Of a stretch of 64,000 bases of DNA, positions 54,882 through 63,923 are shown piece after piece (position 1 is the stretch's first letter; every line of letters begins with the position of its first letter). Source of the DNA: DASVHS01 sp035468985 (GTDB taxonomy: Bacteria > Acidobacteriota > Thermoanaerobaculia > Gp7-AA8); assembly GCA_035468985.1 (NCBI GenBank), contig DATISF010000042.1:48684-112683 (forward strand), in the 5' to 3' direction. The position numbers and the translations under genes are program-made. The notes under the pieces are model-generated. The model was not told the origin of the DNA, ran no database searches, and worked only from the letters and a program-made list of their open reading frames with translations.

Positions 54882-55811
54882 TTGATCAAGCGCATTCTTC
54901 TGGCCCTGGCCGCCCTGGTCCCCATCTTCATCGCGTACGAATGGATCACCTGGCCGGACATCGCACGTCTCCGGGACGAGGCGCCGAAAACGACGGCATT
55001 CATGGAAGAGCGCCGGCGCGAGCTGCGGCGGGAGGGAAAAGACGACACGATGGACTACCAGTGGGTCTCGTACAGCCGCATTTCACCGAACCTTCGCCGC
55101 GCCGTTCTCGTGGCGGAAGACAACGATTTCTACGAGCACGGCGGCGTCGACATGAAGGCGATGCAGGAGGCCATCAAGCGGGACTGGAAGAAGAAGAAAC
55201 TCACGCACGGCGGATCGACGATCACGCAGCAACTGGCGAAGAATCTCTACCTCTCCGCGTCGCGGAATCCTTTGCGGAAGATCAAGGAGTACTTCCTGGC
55301 GCGCTCGCTCGAGAATCATCTGACGAAGAAACGAATCCTCGAGCTCTACCTCAACGTCGTCGAGATGGGCGAGCGCGTTTTCGGTGCCGAAGCCGCCGCG
55401 CGCCACTACTTTGGGAAATCCGCGGCGTCGTTGTCGCCCCAGGAAGCCGCTTTGCTCGCCGGATGTCTGCCGAATCCGCGTATCATGATTCCAGGCCAGC
55501 CCAACAAGCGCCTGCGTTGGAGACAGAACATGATCCTGTCGCGCATGCGCCGCTGGGGATACATCTACGAGAAGGAAGTCTTAACTGCGCCGAAGCCGGA
55601 AGCGCCTCCTCAGCCGCCGACGGAACCAAGCCAACCCACCGATCCTGACCTCGAGCCGCCGTCGACGACCGACACAGCCGCGACGACCGAAACGTCCAGA
55701 GGGACGACGCCCCCTCCACCCCCACCGACAGACACAACCGGCACAGTTCCTCCGTTGTCCGCGACGACCGGCACCGCTCCTCCGCCCAGCGACACCACCG
55801 GCACTCACTGA
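54882..55811 (+). CDS. mtgA: monofunctional peptidoglycan glycosyltransferase with Pro/Thr-rich tail
   Basis: This 309-residue GT51 enzyme polymerises lipid II into glycan strands. It has an N-terminal membrane anchor (3-20), catalytic EDxxFxxHxG starting at Glu79, and GGSTITQQLAKNLYLS, KIKEYFLA and ELYLNVVEMG motifs. Residues ~235-309 are an extra tail of Pro, Thr and Ser (PEAPPQPPTEPSQPTDPD and TTGT repeats) that probably extends across or into the cell wall. The start is TTG at 54882 with only a weak ribosome site; no ATG precedes the anchor. Confidence 0.92.
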   Translation: MIKRILLALAALVPIFIAYEWITWPDIARLRDEAPKTTAFMEERRRELRREGKDDTMDYQWVSYSRISPNLRRAVLVAEDNDFYEHGGVDMKAMQEAIKRDWKKKKLTHGGSTITQQLAKNLYLSASRNPLRKIKEYFLARSLENHLTKKRILELYLNVVEMGERVFGAEAAARHYFGKSAASLSPQEAALLAGCLPNPRIMIPGQPNKRLRWRQNMILSRMRRWGYIYEKEVLTAPKPEAPPQPPTEPSQPTDPDLEPPSTTDTAATTETSRGTTPPPPPPTDTTGTVPPLSATTGTAPPPSDTTGTH

Positions 55812-55822
55812 CAGGAACTGCG

Positions 55823-56176
55823 ATGGAACAGCACTTCAAGATCGTGGCCGTGCTGCAGATCGTGTATGGCGCATTCTTTCTGGTGGTCGGGCTGTTCCTC
55901 TTCCTCGTCGTCGCCGGCGCGGGAGCGCTTTCAGGCGACCGCGGCGCCATGCTGATCACGGGGACGGTCGGCCTGATCGTCGGCGGCGCGTTCATCCTCT
56001 TCTCGATTCCGAGCATCGTCGGCGGGATCGGCGTCCTCAAACGGCGCGAATGGGGCCGCATCCTGACGATCATCCTGTCGTTCTTTCACCTGCTGAATTT
56101 CCCGATCGGGACGATCGTCGGCGCGTATTCGCTCTGGGCCCTCTTCAGCGAGCCGGCCAGGGCGTACTTCGACTGA
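55823..56176 (+). CDS. small four-helix membrane protein
   Basis: The 117-residue product has four hydrophobic segments (about 7-30, 42-68, 80-95, 96-110) with the short basic loop VLKRREWGRIL. This is the pattern of small DUF-type membrane proteins often found with cell-envelope genes. It follows the transglycosylase by 11 bp and is probably cotranscribed. No specific family is claimed. Confidence 0.8.
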   Translation: MEQHFKIVAVLQIVYGAFFLVVGLFLFLVVAGAGALSGDRGAMLITGTVGLIVGGAFILFSIPSIVGGIGVLKRREWGRILTIILSFFHLLNFPIGTIVGAYSLWALFSEPARAYFD

Positions 56177-56287
56177 GACGCTTCGAACTGCGGATCCGTG
56201 TGCCGTACTTTCCGGAAACGCATGCCGCTTTTTTCCGCGGGCGCGTGCGATTTTGTTTGCGCAGGATGAAACGGATGGGCTCACCTC

Positions 56288-57190
56288 ATGTCTTCATGCC
56301 GCACTGCTGAGCAGAACATGTCACGTTCCATCAACCGGTTGATTCCCTGGCGGGCCGAACTGGTCTGGCTTTTGCCCATAGCGCAACTGATGACGTTTGG
56401 CGAGCGCAAGTGGAGAAGAGGCGAATTCCGGATCATCTGCCAGTGCCAGGAGCACGCACGGCGTGAGCACTCGCTGTGGCACCGCTCGTTCCGCGCCGCA
56501 TCGCAGTTGAAGGCGCGCGGCATCGCGCTCATCGTCGGAGTGCCGCTCGCACTCGGCACCTTGCAGTTCCCGACCGAGGCGATGAACATCGCCACGCTGC
56601 GCGATCGTCCGGTGATCTCGACGACATCGCGACAGGACAACGGCTTCGCGATCTTCACCACGCCGCGCATCCGCGAGCAGTTCCTCGAGTCGTCGCTGCA
56701 CTCGCAGACATTCACCGTCGAGCGCGTGAAAGAACAGTTCTTCACAACGCACGTTCCGTATGGCTCGATCATCTACCGGGAGTCGGTCCGCAACGGGCTG
56801 TCGCCCGAGCTGGTCGCCGCCATCATCGAGGCCGAATCGGATTTCCGCCCCCGCCTGGTCTCGAACAAGAACGCCCTCGGCCTGATGCAGATCGTTCCCG
56901 AGACCGGACGGCTCATGGGGGCTGAAGACCTGTTCAATCCTGGGGAGAACATCGCCGCCGGCACCAAGTACCTTCGCTATCTGCTGGACCGCTTCCCCGA
57001 TCAGCGGATGGCGCTCGCCGCCTACAACGCCGGGGAAGGCAACGTGGAGAAGTTCGGTGGCATCCCGCCGTTCCCCGAAACTGCCAATTACCTGCGGCGA
57101 GTCAACTCCACGACGGCCTACTACCGCCAGCGCATCCGCGGAACCTACGTCGCCTCGGTACGCATTCAGAACTCTATGACCCCCCGGTAA
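56288..57190 (+). CDS. SLT-type lytic transglycosylase
   Basis: The 300-residue protein has an N-terminal basic stretch, one hydrophobic segment (about 77-93) serving as signal anchor, and a C-terminal lysozyme-like SLT domain with catalytic Glu183 in IIEAESDFRP, NALGLMQIVPETG, and YNAGEGNVEKFGG. It cleaves glycan strands to 1,6-anhydro-MurNAc, complementing the upstream glycosyltransferase and feeding the Mpl recycling route. The 110 bp before it show no ORF. Start could also be the ATG at 56318. Confidence 0.9.
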   Translation: MSSCRTAEQNMSRSINRLIPWRAELVWLLPIAQLMTFGERKWRRGEFRIICQCQEHARREHSLWHRSFRAASQLKARGIALIVGVPLALGTLQFPTEAMNIATLRDRPVISTTSRQDNGFAIFTTPRIREQFLESSLHSQTFTVERVKEQFFTTHVPYGSIIYRESVRNGLSPELVAAIIEAESDFRPRLVSNKNALGLMQIVPETGRLMGAEDLFNPGENIAAGTKYLRYLLDRFPDQRMALAAYNAGEGNVEKFGGIPPFPETANYLRRVNSTTAYYRQRIRGTYVASVRIQNSMTPR

Positions 57191-57227
57191 CCCCGCCCCC
57201 GCTGACTTCGCTCTACAATGACGCGCG

Positions 57228-57878
57228 ATGCGTCTCGTTGGCGAAGAGCGGCGCGAGTTCCAGCGTCTCCGCCTCGATCCTCCTGTGACCGGGACCGTCG
57301 GCGGTCTCGAGATCACCATCCTCGAGATCGGCGTCCTCGGCGCGCGCATTTGCCACACGGATCCTTTGCCCGCGTACGGCGAGCTTCGCTTCTCGTCCGG
57401 CACCGACGAGATCGCGATGAAGTGCGAGGCCGTACGGACCTTGCCCAGCCCGGTCACGAAGTACGGCGAGCCTGAGTTCGAGACGGGAGTGCGATTCCTC
57501 GCCGCCGTCGAAGACTCCGGCGACAAGCTCCGCGACATGCTCGGCCGCCTCGTGCAGCACGAATTCGAAGTGCGCCGGCAGATGCCCGCGAACTCGATTC
57601 CTCACAATCCTTCATCCGTCGACGGCGACCGCACCGTACGCGGCTCGGATGCGGCGTTCCTCTGCTACCGGCTGGAGAATGGCAAGTGGTCGAAGCGGCG
57701 CGTCTTCCTGCCCGAGCAGCCCACGACCGGCTTCACCGTCGCGCGGGCCGAGGACAGTACCGAGATGCAACGCCTCTGCACCGTGTACGAAGCTTCGGAC
57801 GAAGAGGGGCGCCGGCTGATCCGCCTGTTCGCGGAGCTGAGCGTCAGCGACGCTCTCGAGATTCCCCCGCGGCTGTAG
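57228..57878 (+). CDS. PilZ-like protein, copy 1
   Basis: This 216-residue protein has an N-terminal PilZ-like barrel starting ERREFQRLRL (the RxxxR c-di-GMP arm) with the second motif degraded to EIGVLGARI instead of (D/N)xSxxG. A distinct C-terminal domain, FLCYRLENGKWSKRRVFLP to SDEEGRRLIRLFAELS, is shared with the gene at 59864. Cyclic-di-GMP binding is therefore plausible but weakened. The last 35 bases overlap the convergent kinase gene. Confidence 0.75.
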   Translation: MRLVGEERREFQRLRLDPPVTGTVGGLEITILEIGVLGARICHTDPLPAYGELRFSSGTDEIAMKCEAVRTLPSPVTKYGEPEFETGVRFLAAVEDSGDKLRDMLGRLVQHEFEVRRQMPANSIPHNPSSVDGDRTVRGSDAAFLCYRLENGKWSKRRVFLPEQPTTGFTVARAEDSTEMQRLCTVYEASDEEGRRLIRLFAELSVSDALEIPPRL

Positions 57879-59823
57879 CGACTTCGTTTTCGGCCGGCGC
57901 GGGCGGCAGCGTGAAGAGGAATCTCGTCCCCTTCCCCGGCTCGCTTTCGACCCAGATCCTGCCGCCGTGCGATTCCACGATTCCCCTCGCAATCGGCAGT
58001 CCGAGGCCTGCGCCGAGCCGTTCGGCGCGCTTGGCCTGCCAGTACGGGCTGAAGATGTCGCCGAGATGCTGTTTCTCGATCCCCGGTCCGGTGTCGGACT
58101 CGATGAACAGCACCTCCCGTTCGCGCTTCTCGGCCGCGACAATGATGACGCCGCCCTGCGGCGTGAACTTCAGCGAGTTGCCGATCAGGTTCGAGAGCAC
58201 CTGCAGGATCCGGTGACGATCCGCATAAACCGGCGGAACGTTCTCGGACTTGCACACCTGCAGCGTGACCGAGCTCGCTGCAGCCTGCGCTTTGAACAGT
58301 TCCTGCGCCTCTTCCAATAGAGACGAGACTTCGACCGGCCCGGGCTCGATTGGCAACCGCTTCCCGCCCTCGAGGCGGGTGACGTCCAGAAGATCCTCGA
58401 TGAGCCGGCTCATCCGCTTGGCGGACAAATCGATCGTCTCGATCTGTTCGCGCTCGTCGGCAGAAATCGTCTCCGACATCTTCAGCAGAGACGCCGCGAG
58501 CGTGACCGCGTTGAGTGGATTGCGGAGGTCGTGCGACACGATGGCCAGAACTTCCTCGCGGGCGCTGACCGCCTGCTGCGACTCGGCGTAGAGATGCGCA
58601 TTGTCGATGGCCAGCGATGCGTTGCGCGCCAGCTCCGAGAACAGCGCCAGATCGTCGTTCCGGAACGGTTTCCCCTCCGGCGCCACCGCGATCACGATGC
58701 CGAGGTTCTGCCCGCGGCTGACGAGCGGGACGAGGAGCATCGTGCCCGTCGGACCGGCCGCTTCGCCCACCAGGCTGTTGACGAGGCGGGCTCGGCGTTC
58801 CTGCATCGTCCTGGCGATCATGTCCGGCACGTCGCTCCGGATCTGTCCGATTTCGGCAGCGAGCTTCGCTCCGATCTCCGGATTGCGGTGCGCGGTTGCT
58901 GTCCGCCGCAGGCTTCCGTCCCGTTCGGCGATATCGATCATGCAGGCCTGCGCGAGATTCGGGACGACGAGCCGCGCCAGCGTCGAGATCGCGTGCTGCT
59001 CGTCGAGCGAGGCGGTCAGCTCCTGCGCCGCGGACGCGAGAAACGCGGCACGGAGCTCTTCGCGCTCTGCCGCGGCGCGCGCGGACAGAGCGTGGGCCGC
59101 CTGCTGCTCGGCGTCGAGACGGCGGCGCGTCGCCTCCGCTGCCAGCAGCCGCATCTGACGGCCGAGACCGGCGACGAGCATCGCCGAGATGAGCGCGAGC
59201 AGCGTCAGGATGATCGTCAGCGAGACGTTCCAGCTTTCCGCCGTTCGAATCTGCCGCAGCCTGTCTTCGATCGCTGCCTGCAGCGCGATCTCGAGGTCCG
59301 ACGCGGTAACCAGCGATTTCTCGTACGACGGATGGACTTCGAACAGGCGCGCCGTGAAGATTTCCTGCGGAAGCTGGCGCGCCAGGAACTCGCCGCTGCC
59401 CACGCCGTTGTGCCAGCCGTTCGAGGCGTCGGCGAGCTTGCGGAGATCGTCGACAAGTCCGGGGTCGAGCTGCGGCGCGAGATGCTCGAGCGCGATCCGG
59501 TTCAGCTCCTCGTGCCTGACCAGATTCAGATAGGCCTCGCGGTACTGCGCCTGGCCAGTGACCTGGAAAGCGATGATCTTGTCGAACTCCGCCGCCAGGT
59601 CGACCTGGATCTGGTTGGCCTCCACCCGGGCCGGCTCGGCCAGGCGCGAGATCTCCACGCGCATCTGCCGCGTGTGATTCGACACGACCAGCGGCAACAC
59701 GACGAGCGACAGGAGCGACACGATGATGAACGCCACCGGGAGGACCGTCGTCCACCGGCTGTCCGGATCGATACGCCAGATGCTCCGTCGTTCGGGTCGT
59801 TCCGTTTCGCGGAGAACCGTCAC
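57844..59823 (-). CDS. membrane sensor histidine kinase with GAF domain
   Basis: This 659-residue kinase has two membrane segments (about 27-50 and 200-222) enclosing a helical periplasmic domain of the CHASE3-like type. A coiled coil, a GAF domain (about 260-400), HisKA with IVSHDLRNPLNAV, and HATPase_c with NLIGNSLKFTPQGG and GLGLPIARGIVESH follow. Between the two PilZ-like genes it forms a candidate signalling unit, but no receiver gene is next to it. The gene overlaps the convergent PilZ copy 1 and is divergent from PilZ copy 2 by 40 bp. Confidence 0.9.
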   Translation of the reverse strand: MTVLRETERPERRSIWRIDPDSRWTTVLPVAFIIVSLLSLVVLPLVVSNHTRQMRVEISRLAEPARVEANQIQVDLAAEFDKIIAFQVTGQAQYREAYLNLVRHEELNRIALEHLAPQLDPGLVDDLRKLADASNGWHNGVGSGEFLARQLPQEIFTARLFEVHPSYEKSLVTASDLEIALQAAIEDRLRQIRTAESWNVSLTIILTLLALISAMLVAGLGRQMRLLAAEATRRRLDAEQQAAHALSARAAAEREELRAAFLASAAQELTASLDEQHAISTLARLVVPNLAQACMIDIAERDGSLRRTATAHRNPEIGAKLAAEIGQIRSDVPDMIARTMQERRARLVNSLVGEAAGPTGTMLLVPLVSRGQNLGIVIAVAPEGKPFRNDDLALFSELARNASLAIDNAHLYAESQQAVSAREEVLAIVSHDLRNPLNAVTLAASLLKMSETISADEREQIETIDLSAKRMSRLIEDLLDVTRLEGGKRLPIEPGPVEVSSLLEEAQELFKAQAAASSVTLQVCKSENVPPVYADRHRILQVLSNLIGNSLKFTPQGGVIIVAAEKREREVLFIESDTGPGIEKQHLGDIFSPYWQAKRAERLGAGLGLPIARGIVESHGGRIWVESEPGKGTRFLFTLPPAPAENEVATAAGESRERR

Positions 59824-59863
59824 TTCTGCGGATTCACCAGCAAAGCGCTTACCATATCCGCGA

Positions 59864-60502
59864 ATGGTAGAAAACGACCGGCGACGTTTTCAGCGCATGA
59901 AATTGGCAAGACCCATCCTTGCATCCCTCGAAAACGACAGCGCACTCATCCTGGACATCGGCCTTGGCGGCGCCCTCCTCGAGCACCACGGGACACCGAA
60001 AGAGGGCGATCGGATGACTCTAAAGTTCAAATGGCAGGGTGAGGTGGTTTCGTTTCCCTGTGAGGTCATCCGCACGACCCCTTCGCGCTCGGAGAGCAGC
60101 GGCAAACAGACATCCGAGTCCGCCGTGCTGTTCATCGACCCTTCCGGCACGTCGCTCGAGAAGTTGCAGGACATGATGGCGACCTTCGTCGGCCGCGTCC
60201 TGGCTGCCCAGCGCGCCAATGCCGCGGCAAACGCCGGCGAACCAACCTCCATCCTCTTTCAACTCGGCGACGCGCGCCGGTCACGCACGCGCGGCTATGT
60301 CGCCTATCTCTACGATGGAAAGTCGTGGCTCCGGCGGCCGTCCCGCCTGTCGGATCAACCGCGCAACGGATTCACGGTCGCGGCCTATGAGGACGAAGAA
60401 GAGCTGGAGACGCTCTGCCGCGCATACGAGACGGCGGATGAAGAAGGCCGCCGCCTGATCCGGCTCGTGGCGGAGCTCAGCGCCAACTCTGTGCCGAAGT
60501 GA
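59864..60502 (+). CDS. PilZ-like protein, copy 2
   Basis: This 212-residue paralogue of the gene at 57228 starts NDRRRFQRMKL (RxxxR) with DIGLGGALLEH in place of (D/N)xSxxG. The C-terminal domain matches: YVAYLYDGKSWLRRPSRL to ADEEGRRLIRLVAELS. I chose ATG 59864 because it starts at the PilZ arm; upstream codons run into the antisense of the kinase. Family A repeats begin directly after the stop. Confidence 0.78.
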   Translation: MVENDRRRFQRMKLARPILASLENDSALILDIGLGGALLEHHGTPKEGDRMTLKFKWQGEVVSFPCEVIRTTPSRSESSGKQTSESAVLFIDPSGTSLEKLQDMMATFVGRVLAAQRANAAANAGEPTSILFQLGDARRSRTRGYVAYLYDGKSWLRRPSRLSDQPRNGFTVAAYEDEEELETLCRAYETADEEGRRLIRLVAELSANSVPK

Positions 60503-60665
60503 CGCGAAGCGTCATCCCGAGCCTCGCGCAGGCGAAGGATCTCGTCGTGGAGATGCTTCGCTCCGCTTGACGGCGAAGGATCTCGACATCGCAGGCGTTT
60601 TCGCATCCTGAGATCCTTCGTCGCGCTTCGCCGACTCAGGATGACGACTGGCGCAGAGGGTCCCT
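60503..60665. repeat. family A palindromes, composite
   Basis: The block starts CGCGAAGCGTCATCCCGAGC, continues with two GAAGGATCTC words and the CGCATCCTGAGATCC...GACTCAGGATGACG half, and ends GCAGAGGGTCCCTGA. It begins immediately after the PilZ copy 2 stop codon. Confidence 0.8.
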
Positions 60666-60677
60666 GATCTTATTTCA

Positions 60678-60732
60678 CACGTAGGGCCCACTCTCCAGTG
60701 GGCCCGGGGCCGACTGAGAGTCGGCCCTACGT
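60678..60732. repeat. family D two-hairpin element, copy 2
   Basis: This copy is nearly identical to 11891-11946, including the preceding TGATCTTATTTCAC and the following family A half, so the composite was duplicated as a unit. Confidence 0.85.
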
Positions 60733-60747
60733 TCTCGCACGCGGTTT

Positions 60748-60794
60748 CGCATCCTGAGATCCTTCGTCGCGCTTCGCCGACTCAGCATGACGCG
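60748..60794. repeat. family A right half at the methyltransferase 3' end
   Basis: CGCATCCTGAGATCC...GACTCAGCATGACG overlaps the last codons and the TGA stop of the methyltransferase gene. The methyltransferase C-terminus is thus repeat-encoded. Confidence 0.8.
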
Positions 60795-61411
60795 GGGACC
60801 GGAACCGCCGACCCCCAGTAGTTGAAACTCGCAGGCTTCCAGCCGGGGATGTACATCGTCGAGAGATTCTCGATCCGGAAGCCTGCGCCCTCGATCAGCT
60901 CCGGGATGCGCCGGTTCAAGTTGCAGCCGCCGCCGAATCGCTTCCACAGCGGATTGAGCCGGTTCTGCCAGCGCAGGACGTGCACGTCGGGTGCCGCACC
61001 GTGCTCGCAAAAAAGAAAGCGGCCTCCTTCTCTCAAAACCCGCTTTGCCTCGGCCAGCGCGGAATCGACATCGGCAATGGTGCAGAGCGTGTACGTGATG
61101 AGAACCGTGTCGACGCTGTCGTCGGGCAGAGGAACACGTTCCGCGGGAGCCGGCAGCAGCTCGATCGGCACCTGAGCCGATCGCGCCTTCGCCTCCGCTC
61201 GCGTCCACATCTCCGCCGATGGTTCGAGTGCCCAGACCCGCTGGACTTTCGCGCGGTCGTAGAACATGACGTTGAGTCCCGATCCAAATCCGATCTCCAG
61301 AACGGCGCCGGAAGCCTGCGGAACGATCTTCTGACGCTGGCGCATGTTCGGCCTGCGGCTGCACGTGAAGTCGACGACTCGGGGAAGAACATAGCGGTCG
61401 TAAAGTCGCAC
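60782..61411 (-). CDS. class I SAM-dependent methyltransferase (UbiE-like)
   Basis: The 209-residue protein has the SAM motif VLEIGFGSGLNVMFY, acidic LEPSAEMWTRAE, the PLPDDSVDTVLITYTLCT strand and LREGGRFLFCEHG. It resembles UbiE/phospholipid methyltransferases; substrate unknown. The GTG start has GGGAGG upstream. The final residues VPVPASC and the stop lie in a family A repeat, so the end of the protein has been rewritten by the insertion. Confidence 0.88.
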   Translation of the reverse strand: MRLYDRYVLPRVVDFTCSRRPNMRQRQKIVPQASGAVLEIGFGSGLNVMFYDRAKVQRVWALEPSAEMWTRAEAKARSAQVPIELLPAPAERVPLPDDSVDTVLITYTLCTIADVDSALAEAKRVLREGGRFLFCEHGAAPDVHVLRWQNRLNPLWKRFGGGCNLNRRIPELIEGAGFRIENLSTMYIPGWKPASFNYWGSAVPVPASC

Positions 61412-61435
61412 AGGACCTCCCGGGGCAGCGGCTCT

Positions 61436-62113
61436 CTAGCCGGCGAACCAGCCGATCTCGACGTGGTCGAACGACGAAACGAGGATGTCCGCGGGCGTCA
61501 GATCCTGGAAAACATACGCGCGGGGGTTTCTCACCGCAATACAGAACATGCCAGCGCGCTTTGCGGCGCCTACGCCGGCCGCCGAATCCTCGAACACGAC
61601 GCATCGCGCCGGCTCGATCCCGAGCCGCCCGGCGGTCAGGAGATAGGCCTCCGGATCGGGCTTGCCACGGGTGACCTCGCTGCCGTCGACGATCAGAGCG
61701 AAGCGGTCGAAAAGGTCGAAACGGCCCAGGATCGTCTCGATCGAGCTGCGCACCGCCGACGTCGTGATTGCCAGGATGAAGCCGCGCGCGTGCAGCTCGC
61801 GAACGATCCGCTCCACTCCCGGCATCAGCTCCAGGCCGGCGGATGACGCGATCTCTTCGTCGAAGTAGCGCTGCCGCTGGGCGAAGAGATCGTCGATTCC
61901 GCGCGTCCAGCGGAAGAACGTGCCCATTTGCCGAACGTCATCGATCACCCGCCGCCCGGAACCGCGGCGGAACTCCTCCGGCATGTTCCCGTAGTCGCTT
62001 CCCATGGCGCTGCACAGCCGGGCATGGGCGGCGGTGTGCTGCGGCTCGAGATCGATCATCGTCTCGTCGAAGTCGAAGATCACGGCCTCGATGTTGCGCG
62101 GCGGGAACGTCAT
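61436..62113 (-). CDS. HAD-superfamily hydrolase (beta-phosphoglucomutase/phosphatase-like)
   Basis: This 225-residue HAD enzyme has the nucleophile motif FDFDETMID (Asp14, Asp16), a helical cap, LAITTSAVRSS (motif II), GKPDPEAYLL (motif III Lys) and VFEDSAAGVGAAKRAG (motif IV). Such proteins dephosphorylate small sugars or phosphoglycolate; no substrate can be assigned. It is 22 bp downstream of the methyltransferase start and likely cotranscribed. It is divergent from the small membrane ORF. Confidence 0.9.
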   Translation of the reverse strand: MTFPPRNIEAVIFDFDETMIDLEPQHTAAHARLCSAMGSDYGNMPEEFRRGSGRRVIDDVRQMGTFFRWTRGIDDLFAQRQRYFDEEIASSAGLELMPGVERIVRELHARGFILAITTSAVRSSIETILGRFDLFDRFALIVDGSEVTRGKPDPEAYLLTAGRLGIEPARCVVFEDSAAGVGAAKRAGMFCIAVRNPRAYVFQDLTPADILVSSFDHVEIGWFAG

Positions 62114-62131
62114 GAGTACTGTGCCGGAGCG

Positions 62132-62344
62132 GTGCAACCCGATTTCCAACGCACGATCATCATCGCCACGATCGTTGCCGTGGTGATCATCGGCACCGGG
62201 GCGACGCTTCTGGTCATGGCGTTTCGCAGCTTCGCCACCGCAAAGCGAGGCGACGTGAAGCACATCGTGCTGCTCGTCGCCGCCATCGGGTTCATGCTCG
62301 TCTGTTCCGTCGGGCTGCTGGTCTGGTCGATGATCTCGAGGTGA
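62132..62344 (+). CDS. small two-helix membrane protein
   Basis: The 70-residue ORF from GTG 62132 encodes two strong hydrophobic helices (about 9-33 and 45-65) separated by a basic loop RSFATAKRGDVKH. A GGAGC lies just upstream. It is divergent from the HAD gene by 18 bp and its last 53 bases overlap the convergent CoA-transferase gene. No family is recognised, but the clean membrane pattern in this frame argues that it is translated. Confidence 0.55.
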   Translation: MQPDFQRTIIIATIVAVVIIGTGATLLVMAFRSFATAKRGDVKHIVLLVAAIGFMLVCSVGLLVWSMISR

Positions 62345-63461
62345 TCCCGAGCTCGCGGAGAATCTCTTGCGTGTGCTGGCCGAGCTCGGGCGGCGCGCTG
62401 CGGATCGGAAAGCGTTTCCCGGAAAACAGCAGTGGATTGCGCACCGTCTCGAAGCGGCCGATCCGCGGATGATCGAGCGCAACGACGAGCACGCGTCCGG
62501 CATCGCTCTCCAGCGCCTCGCGGACTCCCTGAACCATCGCCACCGGAATCGCCGCCCGCCGGCATGCATCGACCCACACCCGCGCCGGCTTCGCGCGGAA
62601 GATCGCGTCGAGCAGCGGGACCAGCTCGCCGCGGTGTTCGACCCGCGATGCGTTGGTGGCGAAGCGGAGCAGGTCCGGACGCCGGATCACCTCGCACAGA
62701 GCTTCGAAGTGACGATCGGTCCCTCCTCCGATGGCGAACGCGCGGTCGCTGCCGTGAAAGACCTGGTACGGGACGATCGACGTGTGCGCATTGCCCCATC
62801 GTGACGGCTCGCCTCCGGTGACGAGTGCGTTCTGCGCGACATTGACCAGCGAGGCGACCGTCGCGCCGAACAGCGAGATCTCGATCCGCTCTCCCCTTCC
62901 CGTTTTCTCCCGCGCATAAAGCGCGGTGCAGATCGCACCGGCGGCGTAGTGCGCGGTCAGAACGTCGGAGAGCGCGACGCCCGCCTTCATCGGCTCGCCA
63001 TCCTTTTCGCCGGTGATGGCCATGAGCCCCGACCCCGCCTGGGCCAGCAGATCGTAACCGGGCCTGTTCGCCTCGGCCGTGTCGGGATCGAATCCGGTGA
63101 TCGAGCAGTGGATTGCGCGCGCATGCCGCCGGATGCCGAGGCTCTGGCGCTGCGCGGGGAGGAAGTTGTCGACGATGACGTCGGCTCGCGCGATGAGCTT
63201 TTTCGCGACCTTCCGTCCCTCCGCAGATTTCATATCGATGGCAATCGATTCCTTGTTGCGGTTCACGGCGAGAAAGTACGCGCTGACGCCGTCGATGAAC
63301 GGCGGCCCCCAGCGCCGCGTCTCATCGCCGCGGCTCGGCTCTTCGATTTTGATCACGCGCGCGCCGTAGTCGGCGAGAAGCTGTGTGCAGAGAGGACCGG
63401 CGAGGACGCGGGAGAAATCGGCGACGAGAACGTCGGCGAGAGGAAGGCGGGAGCGAGTCAA
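62292..63461 (-). CDS. family III CoA-transferase (CaiB/BaiF)
   Basis: The 389-residue enzyme moves CoA between carboxylic acids through a single large interlaced fold. VLVADFSRVLAGPLCTQLLADYGA at the start, the RNKESIAIDMK strand and the catalytic Asp137 in RPGYDLLAQA are present, as are GEPMKAGVALSD and the C-terminal WVDACRRAAIPVAMV. A stretch around 105-120 (QRQSLGIRRHARAIHC) is a little shorter than usual. The TTG start overlaps the upstream stop codon (TTGA). The substrate pair is unknown. Confidence 0.9.
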   Translation of the reverse strand: MTRSRLPLADVLVADFSRVLAGPLCTQLLADYGARVIKIEEPSRGDETRRWGPPFIDGVSAYFLAVNRNKESIAIDMKSAEGRKVAKKLIARADVIVDNFLPAQRQSLGIRRHARAIHCSITGFDPDTAEANRPGYDLLAQAGSGLMAITGEKDGEPMKAGVALSDVLTAHYAAGAICTALYAREKTGRGERIEISLFGATVASLVNVAQNALVTGGEPSRWGNAHTSIVPYQVFHGSDRAFAIGGGTDRHFEALCEVIRRPDLLRFATNASRVEHRGELVPLLDAIFRAKPARVWVDACRRAAIPVAMVQGVREALESDAGRVLVVALDHPRIGRFETVRNPLLFSGKRFPIRSAPPELGQHTQEILRELGITSRSSTRPAARRNRRA

Positions 63462-63787
63462 CGATATTGCTGCTTGAGGGCGTCGAGATCGGCCAGCGTG
63501 CGCCGGAGAATATTCACGACCTTGTGCACCTCGGCGCCGTAGGTTCGCAGCTCCGCGTCGCAATCACCCATTCCGTAGACGGCCTCGTCTTTTTCGAGGC
63601 GGTCGCGCTCGAAGCGCAGGCGTTCGGCCAGCTCCTCGATCTCGGTCAGCAGGATGAAATTGATGTCCTTTTCGCCGAGGTAGCGTTTGCACTGGGGACA
63701 GTAGATGGAGCGGTCTTCGGACGTCTCCACCAGCTCGAAAACGAACTGTCGCTGGCACTGCGGGCATTCGAAGACTTCCGGTAGCAC
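63458..63787 (-). CDS. zinc-ribbon/coiled-coil small protein
   Basis: This 109-residue protein has a zinc ribbon with Cys8, Cys11, Cys30 and Cys33 and then a long charged helix (LLTEIEELAERLRFERDRLE). The shape is that of small regulators which use a zinc knuckle to bind a protein or RNA partner. I prefer GTG 63787, just before the ribbon; the frame is open 35 codons further upstream. It is coupled to the CoA-transferase. Function unknown. Confidence 0.75.
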   Translation of the reverse strand: MLPEVFECPQCQRQFVFELVETSEDRSIYCPQCKRYLGEKDINFILLTEIEELAERLRFERDRLEKDEAVYGMGDCDAELRTYGAEVHKVVNILRRTLADLDALKQQYR

Positions 63788-63923
63788 GATGGTCAACTCT
63801 CTCGAAGATTGTGCCACTGAAACGCGGCCACAGCTTCGGAATTCCGATATTGACGCTCGCGTTTGCGGGCGTGTAGCATCGATACCCTTCATCGACGGCG
63901 CGCTCGCGCCGGGGCCTTCTTGC

